Source: Absidia repens (taxonomy: Eukaryota; Mucoromycota; Mucoromycetes; Mucorales; Cunninghamellaceae). From it: a stretch of DNA of 64,000 nucleotides. The position numbers and the translations under genes are program-made. Where the stretch lies: NCBI GenBank assembly GCA_002105175.1, contig MCGE01000021.1, forward strand, positions 372,001 to 436,000, read 5' to 3'. Below, one piece after another: positions 22,880 through 33,284 of this stretch. How positions within the stretch are numbered: position 1 is the first letter of the stretch; every line of letters starts with the position of its first letter. The notes beneath the pieces were generated by a model. The model did no database searches and was not told where the DNA came from. It saw only the letters and a list, made by a program, of their open reading frames with translations.

Positions 22880-23528
22880 AGGATAGTTCAATTTCTGACT
22901 AAATACCAAACACAGATTCGAAATTTGAAGAAGCAAGGATTCAAAATACTGGGTTACGCAAGAAAGTCAGGAGGAGCCGAAGACCACGAAACACGGATCA
23001 AATTATTGAATCGCATGTGTCGACGGTTAAAAGAACGATCGTTGGTCGACCACGTATTCGTCTCTTATAATTCTCAGGCTAATGATCCGTTGGCTGAACG
23101 AGATATGGGGCAGAAAGATGAACTGCTCACACAGTTATCTGCTGAAGGAAATACTCAAGGTAAGCAAATCAGTGTCTCATTGTATCCAAATTTGTTGATT
23201 GCTTCTTTTTACTAGATATGCTGGCGTACATTACGAATACAGAAAACATTTGCTTGGTAGCATTGGACTACGCTGGTTTATCAACGAACTGCAATGACTT
23301 GTACGGATTCTTGACGTAATCGGATAGTTATGAAACCCTATGAAATCAGAATAGCTCATTGACTGCTTTTTTTGAAATAGACAACATCCAAACCTTGAAA
23401 AAGTCATGATCGACACCATGCCAACCGAGAGCGTCATTCATGTCTATGAACGAAATCAGCTATTGAATAGGCCAGAAATGTTAAAAAAAATTGAACGCAG
23501 GAAGAGGCCACATCAACGATCAAAGTAG
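22865..23528 (+). CDS. Serine-resolvase-like protein (spliced)
   Basis: Three exons joined by eye: 22865-23159, 23216-23315 and 23381-23528; 180 aa. The introns are 56 and 65 nt with GTAAGC...CTAG and GTAATC...ATAG. The sequence GYARKSGG resembles the Y-x-R-x-S active-site motif of serine recombinase N-terminal domains. LVALDYAGLSTNCNDLYGFL, across the first splice junction, resembles their hydrophobic LDRLSR helix, but the usual second and third Arg are Tyr-Ala and Thr. The C-terminus is basic (KKIERRKRPHQRSK). No recombinase C-terminal or zinc domain follows. It may be a domesticated or inactive resolvase-fold protein; DNA cleavage is doubtful. The start codon lies exactly in the end of an antisense LTR fragment. 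It is convergent with the small ORF at 23607-23858. Confidence 0.65.
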
Positions 23529-23606
23529 GATAGATTTATTATTGTGTCCAAAATTTGTATGTTTAAATAAAAAAAAATACGACAAAAATGTATGAATTGT
23601 GTTTTC

Positions 23607-23858
23607 TCATCCATTGGCATGATTGTTGTCCTTGTCCTTTTTACAGTCCTTCAGAAAAGCAGGATATTGATGATATTTGAAGGGATTAGCGTAGAGTGAT
23701 TTGAGTGAGATTAACATAGGCTCTGTTGGATCATCCGAGTAGCAGATTTCGATATTGTTCATGTCATCAATCAACTTTGATAACTTGACGACGTTTGATT
23801 CATTATACGGTTCACAGTAAAACATGCTTATAGCCTGTTCTCTGCTGATTGTAACCAT
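23607..23858 (-). CDS. Hypothetical 83-aa acidic protein
   Basis: The start at 23858 gives MVTISREQAISMFYCEPYNE and a compact soluble-looking protein ending in a Lys/Asp-rich tail. The frame stays open upstream to 24092 through the minisatellite, but that part encodes only repeated Cys/Phe/Val (FVQAVCAGCL-like) and is probably untranslated. The family is not recognised. It is convergent with the resolvase-like gene, leaving about 80 bp between the stop codons. Confidence 0.4.
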   Translation of the reverse strand: MVTISREQAISMFYCEPYNESNVVKLSKLIDDMNNIEICYSDDPTEPMLISLKSLYANPFKYHQYPAFLKDCKKDKDNNHANG

Positions 23859-23908
23859 GAAGATAAAAAGAAAAGGTTGCTGAAAAGAAGGATGACAAAA
23901 AGAAAAAA

Positions 23909-24033
23909 GACAGCCTGCACAAACAGCCTGCACAAAAAAAAGACAGCCTGCACAAAAAAAAAAGACAGCCTGCACAAAAAAAAAAGACAGCCTGCACAAA
24001 CAGCCTGCACAAACAGCCTGCACAAAAAAAAGA
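23909..24033. repeat. Minisatellite, CAGCCTGCACAAA units
   Basis: About seven copies of CAGCCTGCACAAA, some extended by an A run plus GA to about 20-22 bp. The unit count and A-run lengths vary between neighbouring units. Confidence 0.85.
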
Positions 24034-24104
24034 TAGCTGCTAAGCGCAATAAACCAACATATCAAGCAGCACTCAAACGCATACATGCACACATTCGACA
24101 GAAC

Positions 24105-24440
24105 AATATGAAGGTATAAGAGAGATTAAATGGTATGATTTATTTTATTCAGATTGTGAATATATACTAAGCTAAGCTGATGAGTGGTTTCATAACATTA
24201 ATCTGTAGCTTATGGCAGTGACAAATCGTGAATCCAAAATAGAAGGGTTTCTGATATACGTTGACAAAAATAAGTCCCAATAAAAACCTGATTTATTACA
24301 AGAAAAAAAAAATATAATTAAAAAAAAAACAGAAAATAAAATCAGGAGAGAGAGGGTAAGAAAAAAGAAAAGGGGAAAAAGAAGCAATAGAATTAAATAT
24401 AAAAAAAAGCTAAAAAAATATAAACTGGACTCCAACCGCG
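24105..24440 (-). repeat. R1 dispersed repeat, reverse
   Basis: Begins AAGGTATAAGAGAGATTAAA, then ACTAAGCTAAGCTGATGAGTGG and AATCCAAAATAGAAGGGTTT, ending in an A/G tract. It closely resembles the copy at 28195, which suggests both were carried by a tandem duplication. Confidence 0.7.
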
Positions 24441-24469
24441 ACTACAAAATCATGCAGTACCTGTTTTTG

Positions 24470-24845
24470 AACCTGCCATTAGATTAGTCTTCTCCAGCTT
24501 GGTATAGTGTCATGAAACTCGTCCTTAAGTTTAGCGTAATGTTAGTTTGGCATAGTTTTATTACTGCGTTTGAATACTTTTTTTTTTTTTTATATATGTC
24601 TACTCTGTTTTTAACATCAGCGCCATCAGTCTCTCTTATGCGGTATGTTTTTGTCGTCAATAGTAGATCCCATTTTTACATTTGTCACGTCGCCCATTTA
24701 GATTAACATTGGCCATCACCTCCCGGTTGATGCTCGTTTATACTGTACTTCAATAAAATAAATCTTCTTTATTTTTAACCATTAATTTAAATCCATATTG
24801 AGCACCAGCCCAACCTTCTTTGTTTTAAGATTTTTTTTACTGTAT
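24470..24845 (+). repeat. R1 dispersed repeat, forward
   Basis: CCATTAGATTAGTCTTCTCC through AGTTTGGCATAGTTTTA, then the distal part GTCTCTCTTATGCGGTATGT and ACTTCAATAAAATAAA. It lies back to back with the reverse copy at 24105 and matches 42560-42860. Confidence 0.65.
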
Positions 24846-25003
24846 AGCATGCTCACCAGCTCTTTAGTCCCTCCAGTACCTGCATAAAAAATGATGCGGG
24901 CGGGGTGTGAAATAGCCCTATTGTTTCCACTTTTTTTTTTGGGTATGATACAGTAGGATATTATTTATTCTTATGCGTGTGATTGATACCTGCTCTTGGG
25001 TCG

Positions 25004-26359
25004 TCACTGTGTTGCCCCTGCTAATACTATCCTCTTGGCACGTCTAAATTGTGTTGAATTGGTGAGAATTTGTGATTGAGATGAGAGTCGCACAAACGCT
25101 GCCGCCGTTCCGGTCACGGATTGTAATACATGGGCACCCTCCTCTTCGGTCTTGGCAACCACAATGATATTTCGTTTTGCATTGGCGCCGTACAATCGGG
25201 TAGCCGTTTCTGGGCTCATGATTAGAAAATGCGTCAACCAGCAATGACACCTTCGGGGCGACGTGTGATGTTGACACCAGGGAAGTCGTGCTCGATAAAT
25301 AAAATTGGTATGGATCCAGTCGCAGTAAGGATTGGTTTGGATATCAGTGGACACTTTTCCATAGTGGTTGATTGCAATGGCGCATCCTGCCGCATAAGCC
25401 ATGTTCTTGAGATCATCGACATAGGGACTATTACTTTCTACCTTGTCATCGATACAGTCCATTGACGCCGACAGGAGCCACCGGTTACCAGTGGCTGCAG
25501 CATACTGGATCAAATAGGCCGCATTCGATGCACAGTTGGCGCCTTGATGACATTGCATCGTCGCATTGACCGAGAATTGAAGCAGGACTTCTCTGATCGT
25601 CAAGCTGACGAAAACAAGCGATTGATTGTCAGGATTTACTTGTTCGAATGTCACCGTCGCCAGTCCGAGGACGTCAATATCGTGCCGTTCAATCACCTGA
25701 CTGCCTTCCACATTGTAAAGAGCAAAGGCTGCCACCAGTAGTTCGCCAAGACTGACTTCGTCATCCAACGAGGTGGTGGTGACATTGTCGTCGATGGGTA
25801 GTTTACATGCAAGAGGTCCCGATTTGAATTGAGCCACTTCGTATAAAATCATGAGCAGATCGTCGCCAAAGAGACCCGGATTACACAGCTCCCGAATGGC
25901 CATCTTGACCGTCAACTCACTCCATTCCAAATCAAAAGCCCATGACCTACAAGGTTTTCGTAATACATCATCATGATGCAGATCCCAAACGTGCAGCCTA
26001 AGGCACATGTTGGCAAGACCTAGAAAGAGGATTTTGACAAGTGAAAAGTTCGCGTGTTGGGCAAAGAGGCACAGGGTGATGCCCATCCGCAATAAATCAG
26101 AAGAGATGTTGAATGTGGTGACCATCATAGCGCACAATAACGTCACAGAGAGACTGGACATGTCGTGGTTCTTGCGTCGAAGAGGTCGAAGGAGATCCGT
26201 TTGATCGTATGAGGATTGGATCGTACGTAATACTCTGATATTGTAGCGTCTTGTCCAATTGTTGGCAAACCCAGCAAGCCCTTGTTCGATCGCCCAAATG
26301 GTACCAATAATGGCCAGCGCAAATGCTGCGGGATCAATCTGGCCAAAAGCATTAGACAT
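25004..26359 (-). CDS. Tandem unknown-family protein, copy A
   Basis: Intronless, 451 aa. The start at 26359 (MSNAFGQIDPAAFALA) is chosen because the paralogues all start at the same point; the longer upstream frame is low-complexity leader. Residues 10-28 form a hydrophobic helix (FALAIIGTIWAIEQGLAGF). RTIQSSYDQTDLLRPL at about 46, a second hydrophobic stretch near 95-120, and the block WAFDLEWSELTVKMAIRELC at about 140 follow. The C-terminal third has WCQHH...RRCHCWLTHFLIM and ends NSTQFRRAKRIVLAGATQ. I do not recognise the family. Conserved hydrophobic segments suggest membrane association; the Cys/His cluster could bind metal. It is most similar to copy B. Confidence 0.75.
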   Translation of the reverse strand: MSNAFGQIDPAAFALAIIGTIWAIEQGLAGFANNWTRRYNIRVLRTIQSSYDQTDLLRPLRRKNHDMSSLSVTLLCAMMVTTFNISSDLLRMGITLCLFAQHANFSLVKILFLGLANMCLRLHVWDLHHDDVLRKPCRSWAFDLEWSELTVKMAIRELCNPGLFGDDLLMILYEVAQFKSGPLACKLPIDDNVTTTSLDDEVSLGELLVAAFALYNVEGSQVIERHDIDVLGLATVTFEQVNPDNQSLVFVSLTIREVLLQFSVNATMQCHQGANCASNAAYLIQYAAATGNRWLLSASMDCIDDKVESNSPYVDDLKNMAYAAGCAIAINHYGKVSTDIQTNPYCDWIHTNFIYRARLPWCQHHTSPRRCHCWLTHFLIMSPETATRLYGANAKRNIIVVAKTEEEGAHVLQSVTGTAAAFVRLSSQSQILTNSTQFRRAKRIVLAGATQ

Positions 26360-26444
26360 TTTGTAAAAATATTCCTTTTGAATAAAAAAAAAAAAAGAAG
26401 CTTGGGAATTAAATTGGAAGATGGATAGACGAAACCTCTCATAA

Positions 26445-26520
26445 GTGCTGCTTATTTTATTATTATTATTATTATATCGTTGGGTTTGCAGAATGATTAT
26501 CATGCGAAACATCTGTTTTT
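26445..26520 (-). promoter_or_regulatory. Upstream motif shared by the tandem genes (copy A)
   Basis: On the minus strand ATGTTTCGCATGATAATCAT precedes an AT-rich TATA-like region about 90-150 bp upstream of the start. Related GTGTTTCG(C/G)AT motifs stand before copies B (30080-30105), C (33155-33175), D (weak, 36810-36830) and E (39120-39145). Confidence 0.45.
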
Positions 26521-26654
26521 TTTTTTTTTTTTTTTTTTTTTTGTTCTCTATGATAGATATCAAAAGAATTTACTCTTCTTTCTCCTTTTACCTTTTTTTA
26601 TTTTTTAATAAAAAACAGAGAGAGAGAGAACATATTCATTGATTGCGTCAACAA

Positions 26655-26900
26655 AATAATGACCATCTTGGATCAGTGTTAGGATCAGAGGCATCGTAAA
26701 AAATGCAATAAGCCTAATTATGTGAGAGCGGTGATGTAATCTGTCATTGAATTTGGCTTCCATTTTGAAAAATAACGTTTGTGGGAACTCTTTATTCGCT
26801 TAGCATAGCGTTAGTTGTCATAGTTTTATATCTTGCATCTGAAAAACATTATTCCTTTTTTTTTTTTTTTTGGTTACTATTAGCTTCTCCCATTGAACTT
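26655..26900 (+). repeat. R1 dispersed repeat, forward, 5' of copy A
   Basis: TCTTGGATCAGTGTTAGGAT, ATTCGCTTAGCATAGCGTTA and TAGTTGTCATAGTTTTATAT match the R1 core, without the CATGGGGAAA segment. Confidence 0.55.
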
Positions 26901-26927
26901 CCCATTACTGTTTTGGTTTCTGTGTAA

Positions 26928-27175
26928 ATGCGACGGAAGACCAAATCGTACCTAGTCATCCTTGTTTGATTCATATTTTACCCAATCAAGTTTCGTCAAA
27001 TGAAGTACTACGCATGATCCATGCTGAGACAGGAACTGCATAAAAATAATAGTTATAAAAAATTGATAGGGCAAAAAAATATAGATCGAACAATGGTGAT
27101 CTTTCGCGAGTGTTTATATGCTCTTATTTTCAAACACTGACGCCAATTCACCTTAGGGCACCAGATCCCCCGTCG
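26928..27175 (+). repeat. Direct repeat of about 245 bp (first copy)
   Basis: Matches 30866-31116 nearly throughout, including GAAGTACTACGCATGATCCA and AACTGCATAAAAATAATAGT. It marks the outer edge of the duplicated segment carrying copies A and B. A partial, partly inverted relative lies at 30490-30660. Confidence 0.75.
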
Positions 27176-27544
27176 CTGCGAAAAGGTAGAATCACTTTTA
27201 TATTGGGATGGCTATTTTTTTTTTTTTTTTGGTGAGACGAGACACCAGATTTAGTTTGCAGTGAGAAATCAGTCGTAAAAAAATGGCTATCGTGGTGAAC
27301 TTGAAACAAAAAGGATTCCGTAGCGAAAAGGTTACAATGGAATCATCGTCTCTAATATCCTTTCTTAAAGCCCACGCACACGCATACACACCACACAGTG
27401 AATATAATATTTATTAGGTGGAAGTAGAAAATTTGCACTACAATTGGACAACGCAGCACAAAACCCTTTTTCTTGATACTCACACAAACTAGTTTTTTGT
27501 CTGCGCATACGTGTACTCATTGGCAAGATAATTGACAATATGAA

Positions 27545-28020
27545 TGACTAATGTAATAGTAAAAAGACCATATATATTTTATTCAGATATAAGATATAAA
27601 GTATAACAGCTAATACTAAACTAGTCTAAGGACGGTTTCATGACAATAGTCTAAGATGAAGGTTGACAAAATGGAGTGTGATAGTAAAAAGACAAAATAT
27701 ATTTTATTCATATATAATATATAAACTATGACAGATAATACTAAACTAAATATAATGACGGTTTCATGACAATAGTCCAAGATGAAGACCGATCTAATGA
27801 ATGTCCCAAATCCCAGATCCAAAATGAAAGGGTTTTCCCATGATGTTTGTTTTGCATTTTTGAAAATGCCCCTAATTCAAATTCTAACAGCTAATCTAAG
27901 TTGACCAGTACCTCATTGAAGCTCCATTGAAGTTGATGTCCTGAAAAAAAAAGAAGAAAGAAAAGAAAAGAGGAAAAAGAAAAAATTTCAAAATTTTATG
28001 TGGACGGAGTATAAATGTGG
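27545..28020 (-). repeat. R1 dispersed repeat, reverse, with internal duplication
   Basis: The segment TAGTAAAAAGAC...GACGGTTTCATGACAATAGT is present twice (27556-27650 and 27682-27780), followed by the core AATGAAAGGGTTTTCCCATG (27824) and a purine tract. Confidence 0.75.
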
Positions 28021-28194
28021 GCCAACTTTTTCTCTCCAATGCATCAAAACCCACAGATCAAAAAAAAAAAAAAATAGTCAGACACCCAGTTAATCAACAA
28101 TTTCATAGAATTTAGCAAAGCACCAATGCGTTTATTAATAAAATTTAATTAATTACCTCTCGCTTTCATCACCTTACAAAGCACAAATTCGACA

Positions 28195-28500
28195 GAGCAA
28201 TATAAAGGTATAAGAGAGACTAAATGGTATGATTTATTCAGATTGTACATATATACTAAGCCAAGCTAATGAGTGGTTTCATCACACTAATCTATAGCTA
28301 ATGGCGGTTCCAAATTATGAATCTAAAATAAAAGGGGTTTCCCCATGCTTGTAGTGAATCCCTAATCTAAAATTCCTTTAAACTAGTCCTGATACTAAAT
28401 CCAAGTTGATCATCTTTATTGAGGCTAGCAGTGAAGATGATATTTTAAGATAAAGGATAGAACACGGTCGGTATGTGAAATTTTACTAGTTTTGCTCACA
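28195..28500 (-). repeat. R1 dispersed repeat, reverse, 3' of copy B
   Basis: AAAGGTATAAGAGAGACTAA, ACTAAGCCAAGCTAATGAGT, AAAAGGGGTTTCCCCATGCT, then CGGTCGGTATGTGAAATTTT. Nearly the same as the copy at 24105. Confidence 0.7.
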
Positions 28501-28568
28501 ATCTTATCTGCCCCTAGGAAATGAAGCAACTCCAAAAAACCCCCCAAAAAAAAAGCAAGTTATCATAC

Positions 28569-29960
28569 CTATTGCCTTGGCGTGACACCGCAGGAGGGTA
28601 ACCTATGTTTTCGGGCTTCCTTGTCACCTGTCGCCCCCGCTAATACTATCCTATTGGTACGTTTGAATTGTGTTGAATTGGCAATGATCTGTCGTTGAGA
28701 AGAAAGTCGCACAAAGGCGGCTGACGTTCCAGGGACTGACTCTAATATTTCAACACCTTCATTTTCATTCCTGGCGACAACAATGATATTTCGTTTGACG
28801 TAGATGCCGTACAATCTTGTCGCCATTTCCGGACTCATGATTAGAAAATGCGTCAACCAGCAATGACACCTTCGGGGAAACGCACGATGTTGACACCAGG
28901 GAAGTCGTGCTCGATAAGTAAAATTGGTATGGATCCAGTTCCGGTAATGATTGTTTTGGATGCCAGTGAACACCTTTCCATGGTGGTTGATTGCAATGGC
29001 ATGTCCTGCCGCATCTGCCATGTCCTTGAGGTCATCGACAACACCAGGAAGGTTCATTTGATTGATGCGTTCCCAGGATGCCATCGAAAGCCATCGGTTA
29101 CCAGTGGCACCAGCATACTGAATCAAATAGGCGGCATTCGATGCACAGCTTCTCTCTTGCTGACACTGCGCTGTCGCATTGACAGAGAATTGAAGTATGA
29201 CTTCTTTGATCGATATACTGACGACAACGAGCGAGTGACTATCTGACTTTGCTTTTTCGAACCTCACCGTCGCCAGCCCGAGGACATCGATATCGTGTTT
29301 TTCAATCACCTTCTTACCATCCACATGATAAAGAGCAAAGGCGGTCACCAGTAGCTCGGCAAGACTTACTTCGTCATCCGAATGGGTGTCGTTCTTGTCA
29401 AAAGGTAGTTTACATGCAAGAGGTCCCGATTTGAATTGAGACACGTGGTATAATACCGCCAGCAAATCATCGCCAAAAAGATCGGGATTACACAGTTCCC
29501 GGATGGCCATCTTGACCGTCAGCTCACTCCATTCCAAATCAAAAGCCCATGAGCCACAGGGTCTACGCATCAGACCATTATGTTCCCAATGGTGCAACCG
29601 ATAGAACACGTTGGCGAATCCTAATAATAGGATTTTAGTGAGTGAGAAGTTGGCGTGTTGGGCTAAGATGCAAATGGTGATGCCAGCACGAAGAAACCAA
29701 GAAGAGATGTTGAAAGTGGATACCATCATAGAGCACAATAAAGTCACAGGTAGACCGGACATATCGTAATTCTTTCGTCGGAGGGGTCGAAGTAGATCCG
29801 TTTGATCGTACGATGATTGGATCGTACTCAATACTTTGGTGTTGTAGCGTCTTAGTCTATCGGTTGCAAAACCAGCAAGTCCTTGTTCAATCGCCCAAAT
29901 GGTACCAATAATTGCCAAGGCGAAAGCAGCAGGATCAATTTGACCAAAAGCATTAGTCAT
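28569..29960 (-). CDS. Tandem unknown-family protein, copy B
   Basis: Intronless, 463 aa; start at 29960 (MTNAFGQIDPAAFALAIIGT). It shares all blocks with copy A, including RTIQSSYDQTDLLRPL-like, the WAFDLEWSELTVKMAIRELC block and WCQH-x6-RRCHCWLTHFLIM. The C-terminus runs about 14 residues past the shared VLAGAT end (GDKEARKHRLP...), so its stop differs. High similarity to copy A, together with flanking repeats matching on both sides, indicates that these two arose by tandem duplication of about 3 kb. Function unknown. Confidence 0.75.
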   Translation of the reverse strand: MTNAFGQIDPAAFALAIIGTIWAIEQGLAGFATDRLRRYNTKVLSTIQSSYDQTDLLRPLRRKNYDMSGLPVTLLCSMMVSTFNISSWFLRAGITICILAQHANFSLTKILLLGFANVFYRLHHWEHNGLMRRPCGSWAFDLEWSELTVKMAIRELCNPDLFGDDLLAVLYHVSQFKSGPLACKLPFDKNDTHSDDEVSLAELLVTAFALYHVDGKKVIEKHDIDVLGLATVRFEKAKSDSHSLVVVSISIKEVILQFSVNATAQCQQERSCASNAAYLIQYAGATGNRWLSMASWERINQMNLPGVVDDLKDMADAAGHAIAINHHGKVFTGIQNNHYRNWIHTNFTYRARLPWCQHRAFPRRCHCWLTHFLIMSPEMATRLYGIYVKRNIIVVARNENEGVEILESVPGTSAAFVRLSSQRQIIANSTQFKRTNRIVLAGATGDKEARKHRLPSCGVTPRQ

Positions 29961-30224
29961 ATCGTAATTATTATTATTACTACTATTTTTTGAATAGAAA
30001 CGGTTTGGAAATAAAAAATGAAAGGTATATGGATTGGCGATTTTCTCATAGACTGGCATTTTTATATTGTGGTGTTTGCAGAGTGGTTATCATGCGAAAC
30101 ACCTGGGAATATTTTTTTTTTCTTCCAAGAGAGATATCGAGAAGAAATTACTTTTTCCTTTCCGGGTGGTTTTTTTTTTTTAACAAAAAAACATAGAGAG
30201 AACATCTTCCATTGATGATTTCAA

Positions 30225-30440
30225 CGAAATAAAGGTCTTATTGGATTGGTGTTATACTTTGAGTCAGTGAGGCGTTATGAAAAATGCGTTTGAGAGCGGG
30301 GGTTAAAAGCTACCATTGGATTTGTCTTCATCTTGAAAAAGAATGCTGTGAAAACTCTTTCTTCGTTTAGCTTGGTGTTAGCTGTCATAGTTTTATATCT
30401 CACATAGGATTAAAATATTTTTTGCTGTTTTTCTTTTTTT
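30225..30440 (+). repeat. R1 dispersed repeat, forward, 5' of copy B
   Basis: TTGGATTGGTGTTATACTTT, GTTTAGCTTGGTGTTAGCTG and TCATAGTTTTATATCTCACA; diverged, followed by T runs. Confidence 0.5.
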
Positions 30441-30584
30441 TTTTTTTTTTTCTGTTTTTTATTACCATTAACCCCTCATTTCATTGTCGTTTTCCACGGA
30501 AGTACAGAGGACTAATTCGTACCTGGTCATCCTTGTTTGATTCATATTTTGGCCAATCAAATTTCGTCAAATGACAGGCACTGC

Positions 30585-30616
<32 letters not shown>

Positions 30617-30865
30617 CAGGACAAAATATGATGACCCAGGTACGAATTGATTTTGCACAAGTGCATTTAGTTTATTTTCTACAGCATATCCTTGCTCCTC
30701 ACTTCCTCTCGTTATTCCAATTTGATAATTTTTTATTTTTTTTTATTTTTTTTTGGTTCTCTATGAGAGATATCAAAATAAGTTACTTTTCTTCCTCCAT
30801 TTTTTTTTCACCATTATCCTCTCATATTGGACTTCTTCATTATTGTTTTCAGTGTTTTCAGTGGA

Positions 30866-31116
30866 AATGCGACGGAAAACCAAATGGTACCTGGTCATCA
30901 TTGTTTGATTCATATTTTGCCCAATCAAAATTCGTCAAATGAAGTGCTACGCATGATCCATGCTGGGACAGGAACTGCATAAAAATAATAGTTATAAAAA
31001 TTTGATAGAACAAAAAAAAATTGGATCAAACAATGATGATCTTTCGGCGAGTGTTTATGTTCTTATTTCCAAAACGCTGACGCCCAATCCACTTTGGGCC
31101 ACCAGATCCCCTTCTT
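30866..31116 (+). repeat. Direct repeat of about 245 bp (second copy)
   Basis: Second copy of 26928-27175 in the same orientation, with GTGCTACGCATGATCCATGC and GGAACTGCATAAAAATAATA. Confidence 0.75.
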
Positions 31117-31244
31117 TATTTTGCGATTTGCTTTACAATGAATCCCCGCACTCGGAATAAGATTACTATATATATATTATCTATTTTTTGAGATAAAAAT
31201 CATATTCATGCTCAATTGCCTTTTTATTTATTTATTGAATATAA

Positions 31245-31520
31245 TGGTCAATAATGATCAATATCAAAGCAGGACAACTAACACTAAGGGAAAGCTAATG
31301 AGTGGTTTCATAACCGTATTTTAAAGCTACTGATTCGCCCCAGTTCTTGATTTCTTAAAATGAAAAGATTTCCCCATGCATCTTGTAAATCCCTAAACTA
31401 AAAAATTCCTCTAACGCTAATCCAAGTTAACCAGCATCTCGTTGAAGTGGGATGTACTGAAATAAAAAATAGAAAAAGCATGTGGTCGGTACTTGAAATT
31501 TCACAGCTCAGAAAAAAGAA
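31245..31520 (-). repeat. R1 dispersed repeat, reverse, 3' of copy C
   Basis: GACAACTAACACTAAGGGAA, GCTAATGAGTGGTTTCATAA, AAAGATTTCCCCATGCATCT and GCATGTGGTCGGTACTTGAA. Confidence 0.65.
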
Positions 31521-31636
31521 TTTTTTTTTTTGGATTTTTATTACAAGCAAGTGAATATTTTAGTATAATACAAGTAGAATAATATTTGTTACTGAACAAT
31601 GGTATTGGTATATGTTTATTTGGCTTCATTCAATTG

Positions 31637-33025
31637 TCATTGCATTACCCCTGCTAAAATGATTCTATTAGTACGACGGAACTGTGTGGAATTGGTGAGA
31701 ATTTGTGCTTGAGAAGAGAGCCGTACAAATGCAGTGGCCGTTTCCGTCACTGCTCTTAATACACGAGCACCGTCATCTTCCGTCCAATCCACGACAATAA
31801 TATTTCGTTTCGCGTGGACGCCATACAATTGGGTAGCTGCTTCTGGACTCATGATCAAAAAATGCGTCAACCAACAATGGCACCTTCTGGGTGAAATGTT
31901 GTTGCTGTTGTTGTTGTTGTGGTGGTGGTGTTGACACCAGGCAAGTCGATCTCGATAAGTAAAATTGGTAAGGATCCAGTGCCAGTACTGGCTGTTTTGT
32001 ACGCCTCTGTAGGCTGTTCCACGATGACTGATGGCAATGGCACTTCCAGCCGCGTAAGCCATGTTCTTAAGAACTTGAGTAGGAGGGACTCCTTTTCCGC
32101 TGGTATCATCATCCAAACGGTCCATGGAGGCCGAGAGGAGCCATTCGTTGTCAGTGGCAATAGCGTACTGTATCAAATAAGCGGCATTGGATGGACCATT
32201 TTCGTCTTCTCGCTGGCACTGTGCTGTTGCATTGATCGAGAATTGCAACAGGGTTGTATTGATCGCCAAGTTGACAGTAACAAACGATGGATAAAAGGCA
32301 TCCACACATTCGAATGTCACCGTTGACAGGTCATCAAGAACATGGATGTCATGATGTTGAACCACCTGACGTCCATCCACATTATAAAGAGCAAAGGCGG
32401 CCACCAGTAGTTCGGCAAGACTGGGCTTGTCATTACAGGTAGTAGTAGTAATCGTATTGTCGTCGATGGGTAGTTTACATGCAAGAGGACCTGATTTGAA
32501 TTGAGCCACTTTATATAAAACCGTCAGTAACTCGTCGCCAAACAGACCAGGACTGCACAGCTCTTGGATGGCCATTTTCACTGTCAGTTCACTCCATTCT
32601 AAATCAAAAGCCCATGACCCAGCGGGATTTTCGGTCGAATGACGATTTATTTTTGAATAAAGGAAATGGAAAACATTTGATAAGAATATACACGGGATTT
32701 GGATGAGCGCAAAACCAGAGCGTTGACCAAAGAGGCAGAGTTTGATGCCAGTCCAAAGGCAAATTGATGAGATGTGGAAATTGGATATCATCATATCACA
32801 CAATCGAGTCACAGAGAGACCAGACATGTCGTGGTTCGTTTGTAGGAGTGGTCGAAGTAGATCCGTTTGATCGTACGAGGATTGAATTGTACGTAATACT
32901 TTGATGTTGTAATTTTTCATCGCATCTTTTGCAATACCACCAAGTGCTTGTTCGATACCCAATAAAACCGCAATAATGGTCAAAACAAGAGCACCTGGAT
33001 CAACTGATCCAAATATGTCAACCAT
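31637..33025 (-). CDS. Tandem unknown-family protein, copy C
   Basis: Intronless, 462 aa, starting MVDIFGSVDPGALVLT. It has the same architecture as copies A and B: N-terminal hydrophobic helix, RTIQSSYDQTDLLRPL, WAFDLEWSELTVKMAIQELC, YNVDGRQVVQHHDIHVL and the C-terminal WCQHH...RRCHCWLTHF. The spacer between the two halves of the Cys/His motif is expanded by His/Asn codon repeats. It is closest to copy D, for instance sharing NGPSNAAYLIQYAIATDNEW, so C/D form a second subgroup. Function unknown. Confidence 0.75.
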   Translation of the reverse strand: MVDIFGSVDPGALVLTIIAVLLGIEQALGGIAKDAMKNYNIKVLRTIQSSYDQTDLLRPLLQTNHDMSGLSVTRLCDMMISNFHISSICLWTGIKLCLFGQRSGFALIQIPCIFLSNVFHFLYSKINRHSTENPAGSWAFDLEWSELTVKMAIQELCSPGLFGDELLTVLYKVAQFKSGPLACKLPIDDNTITTTTCNDKPSLAELLVAAFALYNVDGRQVVQHHDIHVLDDLSTVTFECVDAFYPSFVTVNLAINTTLLQFSINATAQCQREDENGPSNAAYLIQYAIATDNEWLLSASMDRLDDDTSGKGVPPTQVLKNMAYAAGSAIAISHRGTAYRGVQNSQYWHWILTNFTYRDRLAWCQHHHHNNNNSNNISPRRCHCWLTHFLIMSPEAATQLYGVHAKRNIIVVDWTEDDGARVLRAVTETATAFVRLSSQAQILTNSTQFRRTNRIILAGVMQ

Positions 33026-33284
33026 ATCGTTGCTTTTGTTTTGTTTTTCAGAAATGGAAAGGATAGAAAATACTATAAAATGAAGGGAAAAGAACGTTCC
33101 TTGCCGTTATGGGAAAAAAAAGTCCTGGCTTTTATATTAACCCTTTGCATGACTGGCTAATATCCGAAACACATGGGAATTTTTCAAATAGCATTGATCC
33201 TCCTCTTTTTTTGTCTTTTTTTTTTTCTTTCGTTTTTTTTAAGAAAAAAGTAATTAAGTCATCTTCATTGACATTCTCAACGAG

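Noticed and set aside
23909..24033. CRISPR-like array
   Set aside because: Units are contiguous with A-run length variation and no unique spacers; a minisatellite in a eukaryotic genome.
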